Source: CBFGRU01 sp965651255 | GTDB lineage: Bacteria > Planctomycetota > Phycisphaerae > Phycisphaerales > SM1A02 | NCBI GenBank assembly: GCA_965651255.1 | Contig: CBFGRU010000173.1 | Coordinates: 1-6,823 of the forward strand | DNA: 6,823 nt | Direction of reading: 5' to 3' | Shown: piece after piece, positions 1-6,823 of the stretch | Layout: each line of letters opens with the position of its first letter | Position numbering within the stretch: position 1 is the first letter of the stretch | The notes under the pieces: model-generated | The model's database searches: none | Told to the model about the DNA's origin: nothing | Seen by the model: only the letters and a program-made list of their open reading frames with translations | Position numbers and translations under genes: made by a program

Positions 1-1
1 G

Positions 2-811
2 GATACCAACTTCATTCCTGCGTGTTTCTCGATCACCGGCAGCCCGACGCTGCGCGAGGCGTTGAGAGACCTGGCCAACGCGCTCGAAGCCAGTCGGCGG
101 GAAACCGTGGTTCAGATGACCCGCGCTGGGTTCAGTGCCGACACGATGCGGGGCACGCAGTTTCAACAGATGCTGCGACTCAAGACGCTGAACAGGTTTG
201 CCGGGCGTCTGCCGAGTCTGGTCGTTGCCCCGGGCATTTCCCCGTTCGACATGTATCTTGAGCTGCGCGAGCTGCTGGGCGAGTTGACCTCGCTCCAGCC
301 GGATCGTGATGCGTTTGATGTGCCGGCATACGACCACGACAGCCCGGCGGTACCGTTCATGGACCTGCTGCAGAAGGTTCGCTCGCTGCTGAAGCCGATG
401 AAGGGCGATCTCTTCCGCAAGGTCCCGTTCAACCGCGACGGGCCGACGCTGCTTGCCAAACTGTCGGATCAGGACCTTGTCGCGGGGAACGAATACTTCC
501 TCGGCATCAAGACGCGACAGGATCCGCGAGCGGTGGCTTCGCTGGTTGAAGATGAAGACAAGTTCAAGATGATGGCCAAGAGTATGTGGCAGGCGCGCAT
601 CCGTGGAATCAAACTCACGGAAGAACGCCATCCACCGGTGATCCTCCCCGCGGAAACCGGATTGCACTATTACCGCCTGAATCGCACGGAGAGCGCTCGC
701 ATGTGGGACCGCATCGTCCAGGAGCGGGAAGTCGCGATCTGGTGGCCGGAAATTGATGCCGCGGATTTCAAGGTGACGCTGTACATGACCGTCCCGGACG
801 CGAAGGCGTGA
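2..811 (+). CDS. tssK: T6SS baseplate subunit TssK (5'-truncated by window edge)
   Basis: TssK is the cytoplasmic baseplate subunit of the type VI secretion system; it links the baseplate wedge to the TssL/TssM membrane complex. The frame is open from base 2 with no start, so the beginning of the gene lies upstream. The visible 269 residues are the C-terminal part; the family is usually about 440-450 residues, so roughly 175 are missing. TssK signatures run in order (numbered from the first visible codon): FIPACFSITGSPTLREAL (4-21) resembles the family's 'IPPCL.I.ASP.L' segment; a helical stretch RLKTLNRFAGRL (59-70) is followed by PFDMYLELRELLGEL (81-95); then comes PAYDHD (108-113), matching the conserved 'PpYdHdd' motif. 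The C-terminal region has the 'dR.Gp.yLa.L....l..g..yfLgi' pattern (144-169), then HPPVILPAETGLHYYRLNR (210-228) and VAIWWPE (244-250). An in-frame TTG at 62 is not the start, because homology continues upstream of it. The stop TGA lies 4 bases before tssL. Confidence 0.93.
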   Translation, partial: DTNFIPACFSITGSPTLREALRDLANALEASRRETVVQMTRAGFSADTMRGTQFQQMLRLKTLNRFAGRLPSLVVAPGISPFDMYLELRELLGELTSLQPDRDAFDVPAYDHDSPAVPFMDLLQKVRSLLKPMKGDLFRKVPFNRDGPTLLAKLSDQDLVAGNEYFLGIKTRQDPRAVASLVEDEDKFKMMAKSMWQARIRGIKLTEERHPPVILPAETGLHYYRLNRTESARMWDRIVQEREVAIWWPEIDAADFKVTLYMTVPDAKA

Positions 812-815
812 ACGC

Positions 816-1535
816 ATGACATTGCTTGAAGTGTGCGAACCCTGGTTTCAGTACATCTGCCGGCTCAGCCGCTCAGCGCGGAAGGGCGGCCAATTCGACG
901 CCATGACCGTGCGCGGCGACTTGAAGTCGCTGATGGAAGAGATGAAGAACAGAGCCGCGTCATCGGGCGAACTGGCTACACAGTTCGAGAAGGTGCGTCT
1001 GCCGCTCATCTTCTTCGCGGACTTCATGATCAAGGAAAGTGATCTCCCCTTCGCGCGGGAATGGACGGAACTCGCGCGGGAGGATGGCGAACACGCCGGC
1101 GATGAGAAGTTCTTCGACATGCTCGATGAAACACTCGCCGACAAGAGCACGCAGGCCAGCGAACGGCTGGCCATCTATTACTCCTGCATCGGTCTGGGTT
1201 TCACCGGCTTCTACACGGGTCAGCCGGAGTACCTGCGGAAGACGATGACGGAAATGTCCAGTCGAATCCGCGACAAGATCGACCTCAGTGACTCTTCACG
1301 CATCTGCCCGGAAGCGTACGAACATGTGAACACGGCCGACCTGATCCAGCCGCCCGGCGCGAAACTCGTGGGCATCGTGATCGGGTTCGTCGGACTGATC
1401 ATCGTGCTCTTCATTGCCAACATCATGCTGTTCCAGCAGAGCCGGAGCGATCTGGGCAATGCACTGGAAGCCATTCAACAGGAAGCGGTCTCACCCGCAT
1501 CCAGCGGCAGCCGTGAGATGGGGGCAGATTCATGA
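816..1535 (+). CDS. tssL: T6SS inner-membrane protein TssL (DotU/IcmH family), short form
   Basis: TssL, related to DotU/IcmH of type IVb secretion, is a C-tail-anchored inner-membrane protein that binds TssM and recruits the baseplate through its cytoplasmic domain. The 239-residue product starts with the family's N-terminal helix (LLEVCEPWFQYICRLSRSAR, 3-22), followed by RLPLIFFADFMIKES (61-75), the equivalent of the conserved 'PLlFFlDE.i' helix. Next are FAREWTEL (79-86), EKFFDMLDETL (97-107) and YYSCIGLGFTGFYTG (121-135), which matches the DotU 'y.cL.lGF.G.Y' signature. One strong hydrophobic segment (about 184-206) is the membrane anchor, leaving about 33 residues for the periplasm. There is no OmpA-like peptidoglycan-binding domain, so this is the short form. 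The ATG at 816 fits because homology begins within the first few residues; a weak GAAGG at 802-806 is the only Shine-Dalgarno-like sequence, so coupling to tssK translation is likely. The last 4 bases overlap tssM. Confidence 0.93.
   Translation: MTLLEVCEPWFQYICRLSRSARKGGQFDAMTVRGDLKSLMEEMKNRAASSGELATQFEKVRLPLIFFADFMIKESDLPFAREWTELAREDGEHAGDEKFFDMLDETLADKSTQASERLAIYYSCIGLGFTGFYTGQPEYLRKTMTEMSSRIRDKIDLSDSSRICPEAYEHVNTADLIQPPGAKLVGIVIGFVGLIIVLFIANIMLFQQSRSDLGNALEAIQQEAVSPASSGSREMGADS
1520..1535 (+). promoter_or_regulatory. tssL-tssM coupling junction with G-rich ribosome binding site
   Basis: The tssM start and the tssL stop share ATGA at 1532-1535, so a ribosome finishing TssL sits directly on the TssM start. 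A run of five G at 1520-1524, seven bases before the ATG, can serve as a degenerate Shine-Dalgarno. The overlap supports this ATG as the true start, and the predicted protein then begins just before its first membrane segment, as expected for the family. Coupling would suit two proteins that bind each other in a fixed complex; that functional point is inference. Confidence 0.6.
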
Positions 1536-4500
1536 GATCATCGATTGATGCACTGGTCAACCTTCCCGCACCGCTGAAGGCGGTGTTCGCCATCATGGCC
1601 TGCACGACACTGCTCGGCGCGGTCTACATTGTGGCTGGGCTCAGCCCGGCCGTACTGGCGGTGCTGGCGGTGGGCGTGGTCCTCGTCGCGCTTCTGATCG
1701 TCGGGTACACGATGATTCTGAAGCTGCGCGCCAAGCGCAAGGCCAAGCCCTTCGAGAGTGATCTGGCGGGCAACACCGGCGCGGTGCCGCAGGGCGTATC
1801 CGAAGCAGCAAGCCGCGCACGATTGGATGAGCTGCGCAAGAAGTTTGAACAGGGTGTTGAGATCTTCCGCCAGCACGGGAAAGACCTCTACTCTCTGCCG
1901 TGGTACATGATCGTCGGTGAACCGGGCTCGGGAAAGACCGAAGCGCTGCGTCACTCAAACGTTGGTTTCCCCCCGGGTTTGCAGGATGAACTGCAGGGCT
2001 CGGGCGGCACGATCAACATGGACTGGTGGTTCACGAACAACGCGGTCATCCTGGATACCGCCGGCCGTCTCATGTTCGAAGAGGCCGCTTCCAAGTCCAA
2101 TACCGAGTGGAAAGAGTTTCTGACGCTCCTTCGCAAGCACCGGCCGAGTTGCCCGGTGAACGGGCTGATGCTGGTCATTCCGGCTGACAGTCTCATTCGC
2201 GATTCTGCGGATGAAATCGCGAACAAGGGAGGACGCATCGCGCGACAGCTCGACCTGATTCAGCGCACCTTGGGCGTTCGCTTTCCGGTCTTCGTCCTTG
2301 TTACCAAGGCCGACCTCATCCTTGGTTTCCGCGAATTCTTTGATGAACTGAACGATCCCCAGCTTCAGCACCAGATTCTCGGCTGGTCCAATCCATCGGA
2401 CCTGGATGAGCCGTTCCGACCGGAGATGGTCGAACAGCACCTGCAGATCGTGCGCAAACGATTGGAGCGACGGCGTCTGGGGCTGCTCATCGACCCGGTA
2501 AGCAAGGAAGGCGCGATGGCCCGGCGCGCCGACGAAGTCGATGCGCTCTTTGCCTTCCCCGACAGTCTGCTTTCAATCGCTCCGCGCCTTCGCCGGTACC
2601 TCGAACTCATCTTCACCGGCGGCGAATGGTCAACCAAACCGCTCTTTCTGCGCGGAATGTACTTTGTCTCGTCGATGCGCGAAGGGTCGGCGATGGATGC
2701 GGGGCTGGCTGAAGCGCTCGGCATGTCGGTTGATCAACTTCCCGAAGGCAAAGTCTGGGAGCGCGATCGCAGTTACTTCCTGCGCGACCTCTTCCTTGAG
2801 AAGATGTTCCGTGAACGTGGCTTGGTGACACGAACATCCAACACTTCGCAGCTTCGTCGGCGAAGACGGTTGGCGCTCATGGGCACCGGGTCCGTCGCAG
2901 CGGTGGTTCTGATCGCGCTGACCTGGTTCGGTTCGCAGCAGTTGAGCTCTTCCATCGGCGAGCCGGCGAACTTCTGGAAGAGTGCAGCAACCATTGTCCA
3001 GCACCGACAGTCCGAGCCCCCCTACCCGCAGGTGGTGGCAGGTGAACTGGGACGCGATGCTGACGATCGGCTGCTTTACACGGGGCGACAGTCGCTTTCA
3101 TCCATTGCCAGCTTCTCCGCGCTGAACGAGACCAACATCGTTGCCATCGAGGAAGGCCTTGCCGCGCAGGTCAAACGGCAGATTGATGTTCCATGGATCT
3201 TCAAACCCGTTGCCTGGATTGCGCCGGGCGACAGCAGCAACCTCTACAGTGAAGCGCGACTGGAGGCGGGTCGCGATGTGTATGAGTTGACCGTATTGCG
3301 ACCGCTGCTTTCGCGCGCTCTCCGGTCGTTGCCCGCAAGCGGCGAACCATGGTCCGGCGATGCGACACGCGCGCTCGCGCAGATACTGAACCTCGCTTCG
3401 CGCAACGCAGGACACACTCCGAGCGCAACATTGGAAGTAGAGCCGCTCTTCCGTTATGTCCTTCGGCCGGAAGTGACCGTCTCGACCGGTCAGGACGAGA
3501 ATCGCACTGGCGATGAGTCGGCGCAGTTCATCATGGCGCGAGAAGACCTGCCCACGTACCAGGAAGTGTTGACCGAACTAGAGCGGCCGAACACACCCTG
3601 GCCGGGCAACGTGCTCCTTGATGTGCATCGTCAACCTTCGGTCGCAATTCGCACCGCGGTGGCGAGATTCCTTGAGTCCCGGCAGGCGATTGCGACGGGT
3701 GATGACGGTTCGAGCGCGCTGGGACGTGCCAGACGATTCGTACGCGCCCTGCAACAGTATCGCTCGCTCGAAGATGAACTGCACGAAACATACGCACCGT
3801 TGCAGAACGTTGTTCCGCCGCGTGACACCAGCGCATGGACGCAGCGGTACGATGCGCTGATTGCCTCGTTCGACCAGATCGAAGCCGGCATCGATGCGCT
3901 CGGCGACCAATCGCTGGCGGACTGGTATGAAGCGCAGGCCGCAACATCGCTTCGAACACTTGAAGAAGAATTCACACGCATTCTCGCGTCGCTCCCGCCC
4001 GCGACCAATGAAGCCGATGGTGGAGCGGATGCGACCGGCCAGGGCGCCCGGGAAGAGCTTGTCGCCATACGCCGCGATGTGACCGCAGCGCTCGGAACGA
4101 TTCGCGACACCATGAACGCCGGTGATTCGCTGCGGGCGGAGTTGGCTGCCCTGCAGGAATCGATGCTGAATCGGCGCGGCAGCGACACGCGCCCTTACCA
4201 GCAGCGCATCGTGTGCTATCGGGAAACCGATGCCCTGCTCAAAGCATCCCGGTCCGTGCGCGAGTTCATCGAACTGCCCATCGAGCTCGAAACCCTGACC
4301 ACCGACATTCGAGACCAGCAGACCGAACTGACGCGACTGAAAACCGGCAACGCTCCGGCGCGGATCGATCGGACGGTCACGGCGTGCAACTGGGTGCTGG
4401 ACCTCGTGCTCGATCAGCAGCGAACGGCGATTGTCACGTCGGTGTTCGATAGTCCATCCCTTCCGCGCTCGGCGAACGACATCGAACGAGCCGTCAGCGA

Positions 4501-5971
4501 GCTGGCCGAGCGACGATTCGAGCCCGCACCGCATCTCACCATTCCGATGACCGTGCTTCGCGGAGATGGCCACTTCAATCAGTCGTATCACGCAGCGGCA
4601 GCGCCGATGATGCTGCGCGCGATTGCCGCGGTGGAGGAAGTGCAGCGCAATCGTCGCATGGAGAACCAGGCCGCCACACTTTCGCTCGCCCGGCAGGAGT
4701 ACGGCCGCTGGTACATCGAATACTGGCGAGATGTAATTGAGAAGGAAGGCGGGCTGAGGCGATTCGATTCATGGTCATCGTTCCATCAGGCGCTCACGGT
4801 CATTCGCGCTGCGGATGTAAACACCACCCTCGATCAACTGGCCGGTATTCGTATCGAGGCGATCACCGCACTTCCGAACCAGCCCGAGTTGTGGAACACT
4901 GACATCATCAACGCCCGCGAGACAGCGCTCAATCGCGTCCGCCAGGAACAGTTGAAGATTCGCAACAAGAATGAATACGAGCGTGCCTGCGTCCGGTGGC
5001 TGACCAACTGGAGCGAACTCGGCGCAAGCGCCGGTGCTGCGAGTCGCCGCCTGCTGGAGTTCGAGTTGGTCAGCTTCAACAACGACTACGTGCACCTCGC
5101 CGTCGAATCGGCCGGCAGCCCACCGGTCGATTACTGGCGTGCCATGTCGATCGCGGCGGTCACGACCCTCGCGGCCGATGTCAACCAGTCGTTCGACAGT
5201 GCATTCGCCTCGCTGCGAAATCTGCAGCGATTTCCCGTCGCGCCGCTGCCGCGCGGAGTTGACCTGAGCCAGCTTGAAACGTCCAGCGCCGGAGCCGCGA
5301 CGCGCGTGCTCTCGGTCGAAGAACTCTCAACCGTGCGGAATGCGGTCGAGATTCTGCGTCCCGCGGCTAGTCGTCAGGGCACTCAAGGAGGTGGGTCAAG
5401 CAGCTCACTGGCCCAATCACCATCGCTGACGGGAATCGATCCGATCGATACCGCGATCCGTCAGCTTCGCGGCGGGTCGCTGGCCCAGGCGGACCGAGAA
5501 ACGATCGACGCCATCGCCCGGGTGCTGCAGACGTTGCCGATGGATGCACGTCGCCCATCGACCGTGTCGCTGACGGTACTCGGCTCGAAGCCGTCGGCGG
5601 GTACGGATACGCCAGCGAGCATCCGTTTCCCTTATCTGCAGGTGGTGGAAAGCCGTCCATCGGGCGAAGTGCGCCACGAGGAACGACGAATCACCAGCAC
5701 GCAGGCGATCGGCGATCTCGAGTCGCCCGGCGGATTGGCCCTGCACTTCTACCGCGATCAGAGCAGCGGTCGCCAGGCGCACATCATGCGCATCAACGGC
5801 CCGTGGGCGGTGCTCGCGCTGCTGCATCATTTCGATGGCCGACCTTCTCGCGAGGATCCGCGCATCTGGGAGGTTGAAATCATCGTCAACGAAGGCGGCA
5901 CCAATTACCCGCTCTGGCTTCAGTTCCGTTTCGATGTACCTCCGCCGCCGCTCGATGAGTGGCCACGATAA
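1532..5971 (+). CDS. tssM: T6SS membrane complex protein TssM (IcmF family), long form with intact P-loop
   Basis: TssM is the central inner-membrane and periplasmic component of the T6SS envelope complex. The 1479-residue product has two N-terminal membrane segments (about 16-37 and 39-63), then a cytoplasmic GTPase-like domain: Walker A GEPGSGKT (129-136), the family block GGTINMDWWF (158-167), the G3-like DTAGR (175-179) and the G4-like VTKADL (257-262). KADLILGFREFFDEL (259-273) and the block ending KPLFLRGMYFVSSM (369-382) are typical IcmF sequence. A five-arginine run (442-446) precedes a third membrane segment (about 448-467), giving the usual cytoplasm-to-periplasm topology. The remaining 1010 residues are periplasmic: mostly helical, with a likely coiled coil near 918-940, then a Gly/Ser/Gln linker (1281-1295) and a C-terminal beta-rich domain with the conserved GPWAV motif around W1425. 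Proteobacterial TssM is usually 1100-1300 residues, so this one is long, mainly in the periplasmic part. It ends in a proline-rich PPPPLDEWPR. No internal frameshift is seen. Confidence 0.95.
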   Translation: MRSSIDALVNLPAPLKAVFAIMACTTLLGAVYIVAGLSPAVLAVLAVGVVLVALLIVGYTMILKLRAKRKAKPFESDLAGNTGAVPQGVSEAASRARLDELRKKFEQGVEIFRQHGKDLYSLPWYMIVGEPGSGKTEALRHSNVGFPPGLQDELQGSGGTINMDWWFTNNAVILDTAGRLMFEEAASKSNTEWKEFLTLLRKHRPSCPVNGLMLVIPADSLIRDSADEIANKGGRIARQLDLIQRTLGVRFPVFVLVTKADLILGFREFFDELNDPQLQHQILGWSNPSDLDEPFRPEMVEQHLQIVRKRLERRRLGLLIDPVSKEGAMARRADEVDALFAFPDSLLSIAPRLRRYLELIFTGGEWSTKPLFLRGMYFVSSMREGSAMDAGLAEALGMSVDQLPEGKVWERDRSYFLRDLFLEKMFRERGLVTRTSNTSQLRRRRRLALMGTGSVAAVVLIALTWFGSQQLSSSIGEPANFWKSAATIVQHRQSEPPYPQVVAGELGRDADDRLLYTGRQSLSSIASFSALNETNIVAIEEGLAAQVKRQIDVPWIFKPVAWIAPGDSSNLYSEARLEAGRDVYELTVLRPLLSRALRSLPASGEPWSGDATRALAQILNLASRNAGHTPSATLEVEPLFRYVLRPEVTVSTGQDENRTGDESAQFIMAREDLPTYQEVLTELERPNTPWPGNVLLDVHRQPSVAIRTAVARFLESRQAIATGDDGSSALGRARRFVRALQQYRSLEDELHETYAPLQNVVPPRDTSAWTQRYDALIASFDQIEAGIDALGDQSLADWYEAQAATSLRTLEEEFTRILASLPPATNEADGGADATGQGAREELVAIRRDVTAALGTIRDTMNAGDSLRAELAALQESMLNRRGSDTRPYQQRIVCYRETDALLKASRSVREFIELPIELETLTTDIRDQQTELTRLKTGNAPARIDRTVTACNWVLDLVLDQQRTAIVTSVFDSPSLPRSANDIERAVSELAERRFEPAPHLTIPMTVLRGDGHFNQSYHAAAAPMMLRAIAAVEEVQRNRRMENQAATLSLARQEYGRWYIEYWRDVIEKEGGLRRFDSWSSFHQALTVIRAADVNTTLDQLAGIRIEAITALPNQPELWNTDIINARETALNRVRQEQLKIRNKNEYERACVRWLTNWSELGASAGAASRRLLEFELVSFNNDYVHLAVESAGSPPVDYWRAMSIAAVTTLAADVNQSFDSAFASLRNLQRFPVAPLPRGVDLSQLETSSAGAATRVLSVEELSTVRNAVEILRPAASRQGTQGGGSSSSLAQSPSLTGIDPIDTAIRQLRGGSLAQADRETIDAIARVLQTLPMDARRPSTVSLTVLGSKPSAGTDTPASIRFPYLQVVESRPSGEVRHEERRITSTQAIGDLESPGGLALHFYRDQSSGRQAHIMRINGPWAVLALLHHFDGRPSREDPRIWEVEIIVNEGGTNYPLWLQFRFDVPPPPLDEWPR

Positions 5972-5975
5972 CCAC

Positions 5976-5980
5976 GGGAG
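5976..5980 (+). promoter_or_regulatory. Shine-Dalgarno-like GGGAG upstream of tagF-like gene
   Basis: GGGAG lies between the tssM stop and the next gene. It is 12 bases before the ATG at 5993, slightly longer than ideal. A closer ATG at 5985 is in another frame and reaches a stop at 6018-6020, so it cannot start a protein. The ATG at 5993 is the first in its frame after tssM and is followed by uninterrupted coding sequence to the window end. Confidence 0.4.
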
Positions 5981-5992
5981 TTTGATGGCCTC

Positions 5993-6823
5993 ATGCTGCG
6001 CAAGTGGATCAACCGCATGATCGACGGTCCCGAGACCAAGCCCTCGCGCGGGGCGAGGTTGGCGGCCTTTGGCAAGCACCCCGGGTGGCTCGATCACATG
6101 GATGAGATCGGGCTCGATTCCGATCGACTCGTCGGACTGCGTCGCGTGCTGTACACCGAAGGCATCAACGGCAACATCGATCGCGGTGCGTGGAAGCCCC
6201 GCGAAGGCGGCGACGAGCCGATCCCTTTCGGCCATTCGTTTCTCTGGCGACTCGGCCGCGACGGAATGCTCGGTCGCCTTCGCGCCTCAACGGACGGGCG
6301 CGGCCGCTCGCTTTACCCCATCGTGCTGGCAGTCGATGTCGTTGACCTGCCGGTTCTCCCTGCGGCCGAAGCGATGCTTCCCATCCTGCGCGAAACGGAA
6401 GAAGCGCTCGCGGCGACCAGTTCGGCTGATGAGGCGCGGCGATTGATTCACGAGGCAGCAGGGCGCATCCGATCCCTCGGATCGAGCGCTTCGTTCAGCG
6501 ATCATGGGTCGCGCGGGGGATTCGCCGCCATTGCCGATCATCCTGATCTCGGGCCAGCTCGTGCGGGCCTTCACCGGGTGCTTTACCAGATCGAGCGCGA
6601 AGTCGGTCCGTTGAGCGGCGAAGCACCAGCCGGCGGACGAGCCCACCACATCCGCGTACCTCGATGTGCGGAGACCCCTGAGGAGGGGCTTTTCAACTGG
6701 TTGAGCGCTGCCAACCGGCTCTTCCCACCCGGATGGATGGTCATGCTCATTGCCCCGGACCAGGCGCCTTGGATCGATGTGATCGTCGGCCCGCCCACGG
6801 CGAGCCAGTTCTTCTGTCTTCGC
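5993..6823 (+). CDS. tagF: TagF-like T6SS-associated protein (3'-truncated by window edge)
   Basis: The frame is open from ATG 5993 to the last base (277 residues, no stop), so the gene continues beyond the window. The sequence most resembles the N-terminal TagF domain (DUF2094), which in Pseudomonas and Agrobacterium is part of or fused to post-translational T6SS regulators. Evidence in order: ARLAAFGKHPGWLDHM (21-36) corresponds to the family opening 'GfyGKLPsrGDFv'; FGHSFLWRLG (79-88) and GMLGRLRASTDGRGRSLYPIVLAVDV (91-116) parallel the 'G.l.pSvDrvGR.fPL.l' core; a helical Glu/Ala-rich stretch follows (123-162); GLFNWLSAANRLFPPGWMVML (232-252) and PWIDVIVGPPTASQFFCLR (259-277) resemble the later W-rich part. 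Glycine-Asp-Phe is replaced by Trp-Leu-Asp, and the central pattern has STDGRGRSLYP instead of SvDrvGRrFP, so the match is by pattern and position rather than close identity. The gene is 21 bases downstream of tssM in the same reading frame. A role in controlling this T6SS is inferred from context. A lineage-specific T6SS accessory protein is the main alternative. Confidence 0.6.
   Translation, partial: MLRKWINRMIDGPETKPSRGARLAAFGKHPGWLDHMDEIGLDSDRLVGLRRVLYTEGINGNIDRGAWKPREGGDEPIPFGHSFLWRLGRDGMLGRLRASTDGRGRSLYPIVLAVDVVDLPVLPAAEAMLPILRETEEALAATSSADEARRLIHEAAGRIRSLGSSASFSDHGSRGGFAAIADHPDLGPARAGLHRVLYQIEREVGPLSGEAPAGGRAHHIRVPRCAETPEEGLFNWLSAANRLFPPGWMVMLIAPDQAPWIDVIVGPPTASQFFCLR

Noticed and set aside
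62..64. TTG as the start of a 249-residue protein
   Set aside because: The frame is open upstream to base 2, and the upstream codons encode conserved TssK sequence (FIPACFSITGSP), so the gene extends beyond the window edge.
22..261. 79-codon + strand frame at the window start
   Set aside because: It is out of frame with TssK, whose conserved motifs cover the same bases.
3578..4591. Long antisense open frame of 337 codons within tssM
   Set aside because: It lies opposite a well-supported coding region in a GC-rich genome where third-position G/C bias opens antisense frames. The translation is rich in Arg, Gly and His, has no recognisable domain, and has no plausible upstream signals.
5385..5393. 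AAGGAGGTG, a near-perfect Shine-Dalgarno sequence inside tssM
   Set aside because: No start codon lies at a suitable distance downstream with a meaningful frame. The sequence is explained by the Gln-Gly-Gly-Gly linker it encodes.
5417..6235. Antisense open frame of 272 codons spanning the end of tssM and the start of the tagF-like gene
   Set aside because: It overlaps two sense genes with recognisable protein motifs, and its translation has a biased composition without domain signatures.
6675..6693. CCCCT-GAGG-AGGGG hairpin followed by CTTTT, resembling a Rho-independent terminator
   Set aside because: The stem is only 5 base pairs, the T run is short, and it lies inside the continuing tagF-like coding frame, where it encodes TPEEGLF.

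Overview
The window lies inside a type VI secretion system (T6SS) gene cluster. Four tightly packed genes, all on the + strand, fill it from edge to edge: the 3' part of tssK (2-811), a complete tssL (816-1535), a complete and unusually long tssM (1532-5971), and the 5' part of a diverged tagF-like gene (5993-6823). The largest gap between genes is 21 bases. I see no RNA gene, mobile element, CRISPR array or convincing terminator, and no non-coding stretch anywhere near 300 bases.

The genes form one functional unit. TssK is the baseplate adaptor that connects the phage-tail-like sheath and baseplate to the envelope complex. TssL and TssM are the inner-membrane part of that complex: TssL places a DotU-type domain in the cytoplasm, and TssM carries a cytoplasmic P-loop domain and a large periplasmic part. 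TagF, in systems where it has been studied, is a post-translational repressor of T6SS assembly. The genes join by a 4-base gap (tssK-tssL), a 4-base ATGA overlap (tssL-tssM) and a 21-base gap (tssM-tagF). This is what one expects of a single, translationally coupled operon. The promoter must lie upstream of this window.

The organism is a GC-rich Gram-negative (diderm) bacterium, judging by the T6SS itself and by the strong G/C preference at third codon positions, which also produces the many long antisense shadow frames. The proteins keep every family hallmark but look diverged from proteobacterial versions: no peptidoglycan-binding domain on TssL, about 1480 residues in TssM, and an altered N-terminal motif in the TagF-like protein. 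A non-proteobacterial lineage such as Planctomycetota is plausible, but that is a guess and not shown by the sequence.

The T6SS identity is firm. The points most worth a second look are the diverged TagF-like protein, the very large periplasmic part of TssM with its paired cysteines, and whether the system has a TssJ lipoprotein, which is not visible here. I found no entirely new system in this window.
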